11,000 nt of DNA from Puniceicoccales bacterium (GTDB taxonomy: Bacteria; Verrucomicrobiota; Verrucomicrobiia; Opitutales; JAIRLM01), in contig JAITDL010000046.1 of the NCBI GenBank assembly GCA_031282565.1, positions 1-11,000 of the forward strand. Direction: 5' to 3'. A program made the position numbers and the translations under genes. A model generated the notes under the pieces. The model saw nothing but the letters and a program-made list of their open reading frames with translations, ran no database searches and was not told where the DNA came from. This document shows positions 1 to 7,186 of the stretch, in pieces. Numbering within the stretch: position 1 is the first letter of the stretch; every line of letters starts with the position of its first letter.

Positions 1-1
1 C

Positions 2-2653
2 GACGCCTGCAGAGAGGCTGCCTCAGCCATAGATGGACATGAAGCTGTTGCAGGGATTAGGTGCGAAACACTTCCGCAGGAAGTGAGTAGCCAAATTGAT
101 GCGTATTCCGAATGCATAAAATTGGCGATCAAAGGCGAATTAGGGATAGATGTCGGAGATATTGGCGATGTAGTTTTGCGCCTAGTGATGGATTGGCTCA
201 GGCGTAATGGCTATAATGCAGATACCAATGTGTTTGATTTCATTACTCCGCCACTGACAGACGATGAATCGGCGCTAACTTTCATTCTATCGGCCATCAA
301 ATACGATGAAGAGGTAGATATGTCCGCATTTCGCGGTAAATATGAATTCGTTGATGATTTGAGGCAGTTAGTTGAATGCTGCAAATTTGCAGTTGTCGAT
401 ACGCCCATCGAAGATGGGCAAACTGTTGGACAGCTATCGGACGAGATCCGCCGGGAGCACGTGACTGCTGGTGTAATTGGAGACATTGCAGGCTCACTAG
501 AAGTCCTTGGCGATGATATTTCCGCTGCTGAGGAGCTTGAGGTTCATGCTGTCGGAGCTGGCCACGAAAGCGTTGCCGATGTTGCCGTAATTTCTGCGGC
601 CCGCGTTCACATTGGCAGGGTGGTCGGCGTCCGCGATGTGCCAGCTCTAAAGCGGCACGTCAAGACCATGCTGAGCATGTTTGGCATAGAGAATGAGCGA
701 ATTGCTGATCCAATTGTAGTTGGCGGAAGAAAATGTAAAACTACGGCCGCTGCGCTGGCGGTCGCCATAGCATCCGGCGCAGGAGATACTAGCTCGCTTG
801 AAGCGCTCGTTGCAAAATCTACCGGAGCAATTCAAACGCACCGCGGTGGCGAGGAAATGCTCGGCGATCTGTCCGCTGCGCTTGGCCTTGGCGATGTCCA
901 ATTAAAAGTTACGGATGCTTCGCCATTCCACAGGGATAGGAGATTGTTCTTCGCCGTGGTGCATTCGACCGTTGCAGCCTATGCCGATGTGGTGATGTCT
1001 GACCAAGCGGCGAAGCGTGACGCCAAGGCGAGAGTCGTTGACGCGCTAGACGGTGTATGGGAAAACGCCATTGCCGCGGCGATTGCCAGTGAGATAGATT
1101 TATACCGTGCGGTTGGACTCCTTCCAGATAAGCGCCACGTGCAGGTAATAGATGGACATGTAGCCGCACTTAGGCGCGACTTAGCGGAAAAGTTTGCTAT
1201 CGGAATTGGAGCATCCGACGTTGGTAGAGTAATCGATATTTACGTTAGAAAATGTATAGATACTGGATGTGGCTGCGGTACTGTTGTCGTCTTACAACCA
1301 AATGAAGCAATGAAAAATGGATGTACGCTTGGATATCTTTGCGCAGAACTCAATTTGCCATGTCCTCCCGACATCGCCGAACGACTACTCACAGGGAGCG
1401 AGGTCAGCAGGATTTTTATAGCCCTAAACCGTTTCGGCGATAGATTCCTAGATGAATTTGAAACGATTAGAGCCCGCGGCGACGAGGGAGGTAGAACAGT
1501 GGTCGAAGTCTGCCGAGAAGCCTATGGTGAATTTATTTCCACTGCCTTTGAAGACTTTATAAACACATTCAATGATGTGTTAAACGATGCGCAGTTGAAG
1601 TTGTCAGAGGCGCGAGACGCTGCAGCGGCGCCTGCTGCCGATGGCGCTACAACGCTGGTTGCAAATGGCGCGGCGGCAAAACGGCTCATCGATGCAGCCA
1701 GGGCAACGCGGCAGCAGGTTGGCAGCGGAAAATATGGACCGATCCTAGCAGCTCTTGAGACGTGGCTCAGCAGGTGCGGCATTCCAAATAAAGTTATTCC
1801 GGCCAACGACAGGCGTTCACCTTTAAAGCATGAAACAAAGTTGTCAGAGCGTCTTGCAGAGCAGCTAATGCGTGGGTACGTTGACATTGGAGAAGCCAGA
1901 AAATTGATTGAGCGGCAGAAATCCAAATTGGGTGCCATCGACGCGGCAGATCTAACTGAAAACCGCGAGGCCTTGGCTAGAGTGTTCGTCGTTGATCGAG
2001 AACTATTCGAATTTGACGGTGACACTCTTGGTGTGCCGCTCAAAGACTTTCTGGAGTTCGCAATTACTGTGAATGGCGAATGTGGCAAAATGCGTACGGC
2101 ATCGGAATGCTTGGAAATTGCCGGCAGGCGCTCACTAGAATTAAACGGGCCAATATTGGCGAAAGCTGTTCGTGCCAGCGCAGATGCACTGAGAGGATTT
2201 GATAATCCGGTACTTAGAGCACATCGCCTTGGCAGCTCGTGCTACGCCGAGTTGGACGATGATTGGCGAAGGCGCATTTCCGATAAAATTCGCGAACAGC
2301 ACGAATTGTGGACTGACGCGCAAATAGAGCGTGCAGCAGATGTTGGACTGCGATTTGCGATTGAAGAATTTGCAACCAAAAAGGGGTTTTTTCACGAATC
2401 CACTCTAGGTTGGTTTTTAGCGTCCGAGCATCCAGGAATTCCAGCCGCCGATGTACCATATTTAACTGGCTCCACATTATCCATTTACGGGAAAGCTATC
2501 CTCGGTCTCAGCGACAGTTCCGGCAGGACTGTGGAAGTTGTTGGCGGCGATGGCTACTACCAGAGCATTGCCGACTCATACGGCGATGCAATCGCGGCTG
2601 TCAGGGACTTCGAGGATGTGGTGCATGGATTGGCTGCTAGATTCTTGCCGTAG
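2..2653 (+). CDS. Large uncharacterised helical protein, 5' end outside window
   Basis: I do not recognise this protein. The frame has no stop back to base 2, giving at least 883 residues. GTG at 83 is the first possible start inside the window, but the frame upstream is open and contains Ile-Asp-Gly-His, which recurs downstream, so the gene most likely begins to the left. The protein looks soluble and mostly alpha-helical, rich in Ala, Asp, Glu and Arg, with no signal peptide or membrane segment. A short Ala-rich stretch (about residues 512-533, counted from GTG 83) may be a linker. A degenerate pattern, D-[VI]-[GP] then about 13-15 residues then Gly, recurs with the Gly near residues 43, 201, 395 and 768; related forms lacking the full D-[VI]-[GP] start end at 566 and 665. 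Two in-frame DNA repeats are exact: 13 bases (29-41 and 1148-1160) and 12 bases (1598-1609 and 1838-1849). It ends in TAG, 55 bases before thyA. Function is unknown; coding status is very likely given the length. Confidence 0.85.
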   Translation, partial: DACREAASAIDGHEAVAGIRCETLPQEVSSQIDAYSECIKLAIKGELGIDVGDIGDVVLRLVMDWLRRNGYNADTNVFDFITPPLTDDESALTFILSAIKYDEEVDMSAFRGKYEFVDDLRQLVECCKFAVVDTPIEDGQTVGQLSDEIRREHVTAGVIGDIAGSLEVLGDDISAAEELEVHAVGAGHESVADVAVISAARVHIGRVVGVRDVPALKRHVKTMLSMFGIENERIADPIVVGGRKCKTTAAALAVAIASGAGDTSSLEALVAKSTGAIQTHRGGEEMLGDLSAALGLGDVQLKVTDASPFHRDRRLFFAVVHSTVAAYADVVMSDQAAKRDAKARVVDALDGVWENAIAAAIASEIDLYRAVGLLPDKRHVQVIDGHVAALRRDLAEKFAIGIGASDVGRVIDIYVRKCIDTGCGCGTVVVLQPNEAMKNGCTLGYLCAELNLPCPPDIAERLLTGSEVSRIFIALNRFGDRFLDEFETIRARGDEGGRTVVEVCREAYGEFISTAFEDFINTFNDVLNDAQLKLSEARDAAAAPAADGATTLVANGAAAKRLIDAARATRQQVGSGKYGPILAALETWLSRCGIPNKVIPANDRRSPLKHETKLSERLAEQLMRGYVDIGEARKLIERQKSKLGAIDAADLTENREALARVFVVDRELFEFDGDTLGVPLKDFLEFAITVNGECGKMRTASECLEIAGRRSLELNGPILAKAVRASADALRGFDNPVLRAHRLGSSCYAELDDDWRRRISDKIREQHELWTDAQIERAADVGLRFAIEEFATKKGFFHESTLGWFLASEHPGIPAADVPYLTGSTLSIYGKAILGLSDSSGRTVEVVGGDGYYQSIADSYGDAIAAVRDFEDVVHGLAARFLP
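29..1160 (+). repeat. Two exact 13-base direct repeats, in frame in the left-edge gene
   Basis: ATAGATGGACATG occurs at 29-41 and again at 1148-1160, both times reading Ile-Asp-Gly-His in the same frame. Similarity continues weakly downstream (next residues E-A-V against V-A-A). Two random 13-mers matching inside one 2.65-kb gene is uncommon but not impossible. It supports an internal duplication in the protein and suggests the reading frame is real upstream of the first GTG. The span given covers both copies and the sequence between them. Confidence 0.4.
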
Positions 2654-2676
2654 AATTGCCGCAACAAAAAAGCTCG

Positions 2677-2703
2677 ATGGCCGTCGCCGATCCGGCTAGC
2701 CAT
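2677..2703 (+). promoter_or_regulatory. Nested hairpin just upstream of thyA start
   Basis: ATGGC (2677-2681) pairs with GCCAT (2699-2703), and inside it GCCG (2686-2689) pairs with CGGC (2693-2696) around a three-base loop. The stem ends five bases before the thyA GTG, where no Shine-Dalgarno sequence is visible. It could affect translation of thyA. No T-run follows, so it is not an intrinsic terminator for the upstream gene. Stems this short arise by chance, so this is weak. Confidence 0.2.
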
Positions 2704-2708
2704 TACCA

Positions 2709-3506
2709 GTGAAAAATTATTTGGAGCTGCTCGCCGACGTGCTGGAGCGCGGCGAAGAATGTGCAGATCGAACAGGCGTAGGGACTAGGAGTTTGTTTGG
2801 AGCCCAGCTGCGCTTCGACCTGTCTGCGGGATTTCCAATTCTAACGACCAAGCGCGTGCATTTTAAATCCGTTGCCCATGAGTTGCTTTGGTTTCTTAGT
2901 GGCTCAACGAACGTTGCCTACCTGCGGGATAACGGCGTGCGCATATGGAACGAATGGGCCGATGAAAGCGGTGAGCTTGGTCCCGTATACGGAAAGCAGT
3001 GGCGTCGATGGGGAATGGCGAACGGCGGGGCCGTTGACCAGATTGCAAAGGTAATCGGAGAAATAAAAAACAACCCATTCAGTAGAAGGCACATAGTTTC
3101 GGCATGGAACGTTGGCGAGTTGGACTCCATGGCGCTTCCGCCGTGCCATTGCTTTTTCCAATTCCACGTCAGCGGCGGCGGCGAGCTGCGCTGCCAACTC
3201 TACCAGAGAAGCGCGGATCTATTTCTCGGTGTTCCATTTAATATCGCAAGCTATGCACTCCTTACCCACATGGTGGCACAGGTCTGCGGCCTGCGGGCCA
3301 GGGAATTCATCCACACACTTGGCGATTACCATATCTACAGCAACCACTTGGAGCAGGTTTGCGAGCAGATAGGTCGGCAGCCGCGGCCACTTCCCCAGCT
3401 GCGCATTGCCCAGCGGAATCAAACTATAGATGATTTTCTCTACGAAGATTTTGAACTGATTGGCTACAATCCCCACGGATCAATTTCTGCGCCCGTGGCG
3501 GTCTAG
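2709..3506 (+). CDS. thyA: Thymidylate synthase ThyA
   Basis: This enzyme methylates dUMP to dTMP in the cytosol, using 5,10-methylenetetrahydrofolate as carbon donor and reductant. It is 265 residues long, against 264 in E. coli. The start is GTG: the first residues (MKNYLELLADVLERG) align with the usual N-terminus, although no Shine-Dalgarno sequence is seen. Key positions are present: Arg21 in DRTGVGT, Trp80, the nucleophile Cys146 in LPPCHCFFQF, the phosphate-binding Arg167 in YQRSAD, Asn178 in FNIASY, and His208/Tyr210 in GDYHIYSNH. The C-terminus APVAV matches the family ending that closes over the active site. One extra residue in a glycine-rich loop near 155-158 shifts numbering by one after that point. 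It follows the large left-edge gene by 55 bases with no clear promoter, so co-transcription is possible. It converges on the response-regulator gene with a single base between stop codons. Confidence 0.98.
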   Translation: MKNYLELLADVLERGEECADRTGVGTRSLFGAQLRFDLSAGFPILTTKRVHFKSVAHELLWFLSGSTNVAYLRDNGVRIWNEWADESGELGPVYGKQWRRWGMANGGAVDQIAKVIGEIKNNPFSRRHIVSAWNVGELDSMALPPCHCFFQFHVSGGGELRCQLYQRSADLFLGVPFNIASYALLTHMVAQVCGLRAREFIHTLGDYHIYSNHLEQVCEQIGRQPRPLPQLRIAQRNQTIDDFLYEDFELIGYNPHGSISAPVAV

Positions 3507-3507
3507 G

Positions 3508-4809
3508 TTAGCAGCCGTCTTTCATCCTGCGGTAGAGGGTGCTGCGACCGATTCCTAAAATTTTTGCAGCTCTGGCGCGATTGCCGCCGGCTTCTTCGAT
3601 GGCGCGCCGTATTTGCCCGATGTCGCAGCCGTTTGGCGCCACTGCGATGGGTTCCGTGGATTGGCTAGTTGAGATGTAAAATCTTCCGTCCAAGTCATTT
3701 GGTGAAATGGTCATCCCGCTGCGAAGGACGGCCATTGATTCGCAAAAATTGCGCAGTTCGCGCACGTTGCCTGGCCATTGATATTTTTTTAAAACTGCGA
3801 GGGCTTCGGCGCCAATTGTCGGTGGATTTTGCCAGCGTTTGAGGAAATGCTTCAGCAGTGGCACTATGTCTTCCGTTCTTTCCCGCAGCGGTGGCACTGT
3901 CAGCGGCACGATGCACAGCCTATAGTAGAGATCGCTGCGGAATTGCCCAGTCCTAACACGTTCTTCCAGCGGCACATTTGCTGCGGCAACCAGGCGCAGG
4001 TCCGTCCGAACTGGCTGCTGTCCTCCGAGCCGTTCGAATGTCCGAGTTTCAAGTACGCGCAACAGTTTAACCTGCGTATCCAGAGGGAGTTCGCTAACTT
4101 CGTCCAGCAGCAACGTCCCACCACAGGCGCGCTCGAAATAGCCGCGATGCTGGCGGTGGGCATCGGTAAACGCACCTCGTTCGTGGCCAAATAGCGCGCT
4201 CTCAACCATATCGTGCGGGATGGCCGCGCCGTTAACGGCGATGAACGGTCCACCGCGCCGCGGACTTAGCCTGTGAATTTCCCGCGCAAGCAACTCCTTT
4301 CCAACGCCAGTTTCGCCACTTAGCAGCACCGTCGAATCCGCCGCCGCCACCAGCCGCACCGTTGCCATGAGCTTCTCCATGGCAGGCGATTTCCAGACAA
4401 TTTGCTCAAAATCTTCTCCGTGTGTTGCTTGCAAAGCAACTTCTCCGCGCCCATCGGCGGCACGGCGGAGTGATGCCTCTACGACATCCAAATCAAGCGG
4501 CTTCGGCAGAAAATCGGCGGCGCCCTGTTTCATGGCGCGGACTGCGGTCGCTATGTCGCCGTAGGCTGTCATCAAAATGCATGGCGGCGAAGGCATTAGC
4601 CCACGACAGAAGGCGACCACATCCAGTCCAGTTTTCCCGGCCATGCGCAGATCGGTGAGCACCAGATCAATTTTAGGATTTTCGTTGGCCAGCAATGCGA
4701 TTGCCTCTGTGCCACTTGCCGCCGTGACAACGGAATAGCTGCCTTTCAGTGCCGCCGCCAGGCCATCGCGCGCATTCTTTTCGTCATCAACGATTAGCAG
4801 GCGTGTCAC
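3508..4809 (-). CDS. Sigma-54-dependent response regulator (NtrC family)
   Basis: This 433-residue protein has three parts in the order of NtrC-type activators. The receiver domain (about 1-120) has Asp8/Asp9, phospho-acceptor Asp53, Thr81 and Lys103. The AAA+ sigma-54 interaction domain (about 135-370) has Walker A GETGVGKE (165-172), Walker B TLLLDE ending at Asp236-Glu237, arginines at 291 and 297, and the sensor-II region GNVREL (347-352). A Fis-type helix-turn-helix lies at about 398-430. The loop that contacts sigma-54 reads GAFTDA (212-217) rather than GAFTGA, a known natural variant. Such proteins, once phosphorylated by a sensor kinase, use ATP hydrolysis to open sigma-54 promoters. 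No kinase gene is in the window. The start is GTG, preceded by GAGGA that overlaps the pyrG stop codon, so translation is probably coupled to pyrG. Targets cannot be read from the sequence, so I give no symbol. Confidence 0.95.
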   Translation of the reverse strand: MTRLLIVDDEKNARDGLAAALKGSYSVVTAASGTEAIALLANENPKIDLVLTDLRMAGKTGLDVVAFCRGLMPSPPCILMTAYGDIATAVRAMKQGAADFLPKPLDLDVVEASLRRAADGRGEVALQATHGEDFEQIVWKSPAMEKLMATVRLVAAADSTVLLSGETGVGKELLAREIHRLSPRRGGPFIAVNGAAIPHDMVESALFGHERGAFTDAHRQHRGYFERACGGTLLLDEVSELPLDTQVKLLRVLETRTFERLGGQQPVRTDLRLVAAANVPLEERVRTGQFRSDLYYRLCIVPLTVPPLRERTEDIVPLLKHFLKRWQNPPTIGAEALAVLKKYQWPGNVRELRNFCESMAVLRSGMTISPNDLDGRFYISTSQSTEPIAVAPNGCDIGQIRRAIEEAGGNRARAAKILGIGRSTLYRRMKDGC

Positions 4810-4815
4810 GGCCGT

Positions 4816-4820
4816 TCCTC
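4816..4820 (-). promoter_or_regulatory. Ribosome binding site overlapping pyrG stop
   Basis: On the minus strand GAGGA lies six bases before the GTG start of the response regulator, and its GA belongs to the pyrG stop codon TGA (4821-4819). This is the clearest Shine-Dalgarno site among the minus-strand genes. It supports GTG at 4809 as the start and coupling between the two genes. Confidence 0.7.
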
Positions 4821-6402
4821 AAATTTTTGCCGCTGCCGCGATGAAATCCCTAAAAAGCGGATGGGGCCGCAGCGGTTTCGATTGAAATTCTGGATGATAT
4901 TGGACCGCAATGAACCACGGGTGGTCGGCGATTTCGACGGCTTCCACCAACCCTCCAACTCCTATTCCGGAAAAAACCATGCCATTTTCCTCCAACTGCT
5001 TCCCGTAGGCTCCGTTAAATTCGTAGCGGTGCCTGTGTCTTTCGCTTATTTTGCTGCAGCCGTAAGATTTTTGCAACTTCGTTCCAGCGGCAAGTGAGCA
5101 GTCGTAGGAGCCGAGGCGCATGGTTCCGCCCTTGGCGGTGAAGGACTTCTGCTCTTCCATCAGGGAAACGACTGGGTATGGAGTTTGCGGGTCGAATTCC
5201 GTGGAGTTTGCGCCGGCGAGGCCGACTACATTTCTTGCAAACTCAACGGTAGCAAGCTGCATGCCCAGGCAAATTCCGAAAAAAGGAATGCGCGTCCGGC
5301 GGCCGTATGCTATGGCGGCCAGTTTTCCTTCAATGCCGCGATTGCCAAATCCGCCCGGTATCAAAATCCCTCCGCAGCCGGCAAATATCGCATCCATGTC
5401 ACTACCAGGCAATGTGTCCGGGTCGATGCGAACTATGCGCAACCGGCAGCCGTTTGCTAGTGCGCCGTGCTCAAGCGCTTCGTAGACAGATTTATAGGCA
5501 TCTTTTAAGTCGACGTACTTGCCGACCAAGGCGATGGCCACGTCTCTGCTTCTCGCGCTCGCGCGCCGTGCGATTTCCTCCCACTCCCACAGGTCGCAGC
5601 TTGAGGAATCCATGGAAAAGTGGTTCAGTATGAAGCGGTCAACGCCGCCGCGGTGCAGCATTGCCGGCACTTCGTAGATTGATTGCACATCCAATTCTTC
5701 TATGACGCCATCGGCAGCCACGTTGCAAAATAGGCCCAGTTTTTTTCGCAGGTCTACGGTGATTGGTTTCTCTGTGCGGCAGAAGAGCATGTCCGGCTGA
5801 ATCCCCATGCCACGCAGCAGCGCAACACTTTGCTGGGCTGGCTTTGTCTTAATTTCGTCGGCCACGCGTAGAAACGGCAGCAGTGCGACGTGACCGTGGA
5901 GGACGTTCCCTTTGCCGTGCTCCAGGATAAATTGCCTAATTGCCTCCATGTAAGGCATTCCCTCAATATCGCCAACGGTGCCACCGATTTCAACTATGGT
6001 TACGTCGACTTCGCCGTCGGGAACTTCCATGTGTTTTTTTATTTCATCTGTCACATGGGGAATTACTTGCACCGTTTCACCAAGGTAGTCCCCGCGCCGT
6101 TCACGGCGAATGATTGACTCGTAAATTTTTCCAGACGACAGGCTGCAGCTGGCGTCCAGTTTGGCGTTGGTAAATCGTTCATAGTGACCGAGATCCAAAT
6201 CAGTCTCAGCGCCGTCCGCCAGCACGTAGACCTCCCCATGTTGGAATGGACTCATGGTGCCAGGGTCAACGTTGAGATATGGGTCGAATTTTTTCAACGA
6301 GACACGCAGGCCGCTCGCTTCGAGCAGTGCGCCGATGCAGGCGGCGGTCAGCCCTTTGCCGAGAGAGGAAACAACTCCGCCGCTTATGAATATGTAACGC
6401 AT
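4819..6402 (-). CDS. pyrG: CTP synthase PyrG
   Basis: PyrG converts UTP, ATP and glutamine to CTP, the last step of de novo pyrimidine ribonucleotide synthesis. The N-terminal synthase domain begins RYIFISGGVVSSLGKG, with the P-loop, and carries DPYLNVDPGTMSPFQHGEVY and the EIGGTVGDIE segment. The C-terminal class-I glutamine amidotransferase domain has the oxyanion region IPGGFGNRG, nucleophile Cys378 in GICLGMQ, and His503/Glu505 in YHPEF. It is 527 residues from ATG 6402. The frame is open to an ATG at 6456, but those 18 extra residues do not resemble the family, whose members begin right at this M-x-YIF motif. GGAG touches ATG 6402 directly, too close to be a normal ribosome site, so the start is chosen on homology. 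The gene lies 87 bases downstream of ndk, which supplies UTP, and 9 bases upstream of the response regulator, so the three probably form one transcript. Confidence 0.97.
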   Translation of the reverse strand: MRYIFISGGVVSSLGKGLTAACIGALLEASGLRVSLKKFDPYLNVDPGTMSPFQHGEVYVLADGAETDLDLGHYERFTNAKLDASCSLSSGKIYESIIRRERRGDYLGETVQVIPHVTDEIKKHMEVPDGEVDVTIVEIGGTVGDIEGMPYMEAIRQFILEHGKGNVLHGHVALLPFLRVADEIKTKPAQQSVALLRGMGIQPDMLFCRTEKPITVDLRKKLGLFCNVAADGVIEELDVQSIYEVPAMLHRGGVDRFILNHFSMDSSSCDLWEWEEIARRASARSRDVAIALVGKYVDLKDAYKSVYEALEHGALANGCRLRIVRIDPDTLPGSDMDAIFAGCGGILIPGGFGNRGIEGKLAAIAYGRRTRIPFFGICLGMQLATVEFARNVVGLAGANSTEFDPQTPYPVVSLMEEQKSFTAKGGTMRLGSYDCSLAAGTKLQKSYGCSKISERHRHRYEFNGAYGKQLEENGMVFSGIGVGGLVEAVEIADHPWFIAVQYHPEFQSKPLRPHPLFRDFIAAAAKI

Positions 6403-6489
6403 CTCCGATTCGCCTAGTCGGAAACTGGCACTCCAGTCAACGCTTTTTGCCGCCATTGCGCGACAAGCGCCGACGAATTGGAGTGGAAA

Positions 6490-7008
6490 TCACTCATGGG
6501 CAGTGGTCAACTCGCCGTCTTCGAAAAAGCGTGAAATTTCGATTTTCGCAGCCACATCGTCCTCCGACGCGTGGATGACATTGCGGGTCTTGTCCTTGCC
6601 AAAGTCGCCGCGGATTGTGCCCTTCGGCGCGATGGCCGGATCAGTTGGCCCGATCATTTCACGCGCGCGGGCTATGGCGCCATCGCCCTCGAGCACGGCA
6701 ACGAAAACCGGTGACTCGGTCATGTAGCTCACGATCGATCCAAAAAACGGTTTACTAACAAGATGCGCGTAGTGTTGCCGCAAAATTGGTTCATCCAGGA
6801 GGGTTATCTTTGCTCCGACGAGGGAAAACCCTTCCGCCTCAAACCGTGACAGGATGACGCCGGCGAGTTTCTGCTCCATGGCGTCCGGTTTCAAAATAAC
6901 TAGCGTGCGCTGCTTTGCATCGTCCATTTGTGATTCCGTGGCTAGGGCTCCGGAGGTGAATGTCAAGGAAAGTGCTGCGAGTGCAGTGGAAAAATATCTC
7001 AATTTCAT
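6490..7008 (-). CDS. ndk: Nucleoside diphosphate kinase with signal-peptide-like N-terminus
   Basis: Ndk moves the gamma-phosphate from ATP to nucleoside diphosphates through a phosphohistidine. The core RTLVILKPDAM (34-44), GPTDPAIAPKGTIRGDFG (120-137) and catalytic His146 in RNVIHASED are all present. Numbering is from ATG 7008 (172 residues). The first 23 residues look like a Sec signal peptide: MKLR, a hydrophobic run of Ala/Leu/Thr, then ALA before TES. The alternative start is Met28 (ATG 6927), which gives about 145 residues, the usual cytosolic size. It has GGAA six bases upstream as a weak ribosome site, whereas ATG 7008 has none. Being first in a run with pyrG argues for a cytosolic enzyme; the hydrophobic extension argues for an exported or dual form. 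I annotate the longer frame and regard the start as open. I see no convincing sigma-70 promoter for it in 7009-7186. Confidence 0.93.
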   Translation of the reverse strand: MKLRYFSTALAALSLTFTSGALATESQMDDAKQRTLVILKPDAMEQKLAGVILSRFEAEGFSLVGAKITLLDEPILRQHYAHLVSKPFFGSIVSYMTESPVFVAVLEGDGAIARAREMIGPTDPAIAPKGTIRGDFGKDKTRNVIHASEDDVAAKIEISRFFEDGELTTAHE

Positions 7009-7096
7009 TACGGCGCAGGTCTAGCGGCGCCGCGGCACAGGCTGCAAAGATTTTTTATTTTCAAACAGTTTATTTACTCTGGCTGAACGGAATTTA

Positions 7097-7134
7097 ATTA
7101 CTGGAGCCACTCCATGGAGTCCGAAGCCGGTAAT
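7097..7134. promoter_or_regulatory. Nested dyad in the divergent intergenic region
   Basis: A perfect 12-bp palindrome, ACTCCATGGAGT (7109-7120), sits inside a second dyad. ATTACTGG (7097-7104) pairs with CCGGTAAT (7127-7134) at seven Watson-Crick positions plus one G-T. It lies between the ndk start and the -35 box of the rightward promoter. It could be an operator for one or both divergent genes, or an RNA hairpin in the ndk leader. No T-run flanks it in the right orientation for a terminator on either strand. Confidence 0.4.
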
Positions 7135-7149
7135 CGCAAAAAAATTTCC

Positions 7150-7178
7150 TTGGCAATTCCGCGCCGACGTGCTATAAT
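7150..7178 (+). promoter_or_regulatory. Sigma-70-type promoter of the 7187 gene
   Basis: TTGGCA (7150-7155) and TATAAT (7173-7178) are separated by exactly 17 bp, matching the consensus at 11 of 12 positions. The expected transcription start is about 7185-7187, at or just before the ATG at 7187. The mRNA would then have essentially no leader. This is the best promoter I can see in the window. Confidence 0.75.
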
Positions 7179-7186
7179 TTGTAGCT

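Noticed and set aside
379..419. A 14-bp palindrome (379-392) and a 7-pair hairpin with a GAA loop (403-419) close together in the large left-edge gene.
   Set aside because: Each is expected about once by chance in a window of this size, and both lie inside coding sequence with no known role.
1522..2088. A 188-codon open frame on the minus strand within the large left-edge gene.
   Set aside because: It is fully covered by the long + strand frame, lacks its own start signals and has shadow-like composition.
6403..6456. An 18-residue N-terminal extension of PyrG from ATG 6456.
   Set aside because: CTP synthases start at the M-x-YIF motif, found here at ATG 6402; the extension has no family resemblance and no ribosome site.
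6960..7097. A 45-codon + strand frame antisense to the 5' end of ndk, preceded by GGAGG.
   Set aside because: The ribosome site is only three bases from the ATG, there is no visible promoter, and most of it is antisense to the ndk extension. The peptide (Arg-rich, then a short hydrophobic tail) resembles nothing I know. Conservation would be needed to take it up again.
7150..7165. TTGGCA read as the -24 element of a rightward sigma-54 promoter.
   Set aside because: The GG-to-GC spacing is nine rather than ten bases, and the same TTGGCA pairs much better with TATAAT 17 bp away as a sigma-70 promoter.
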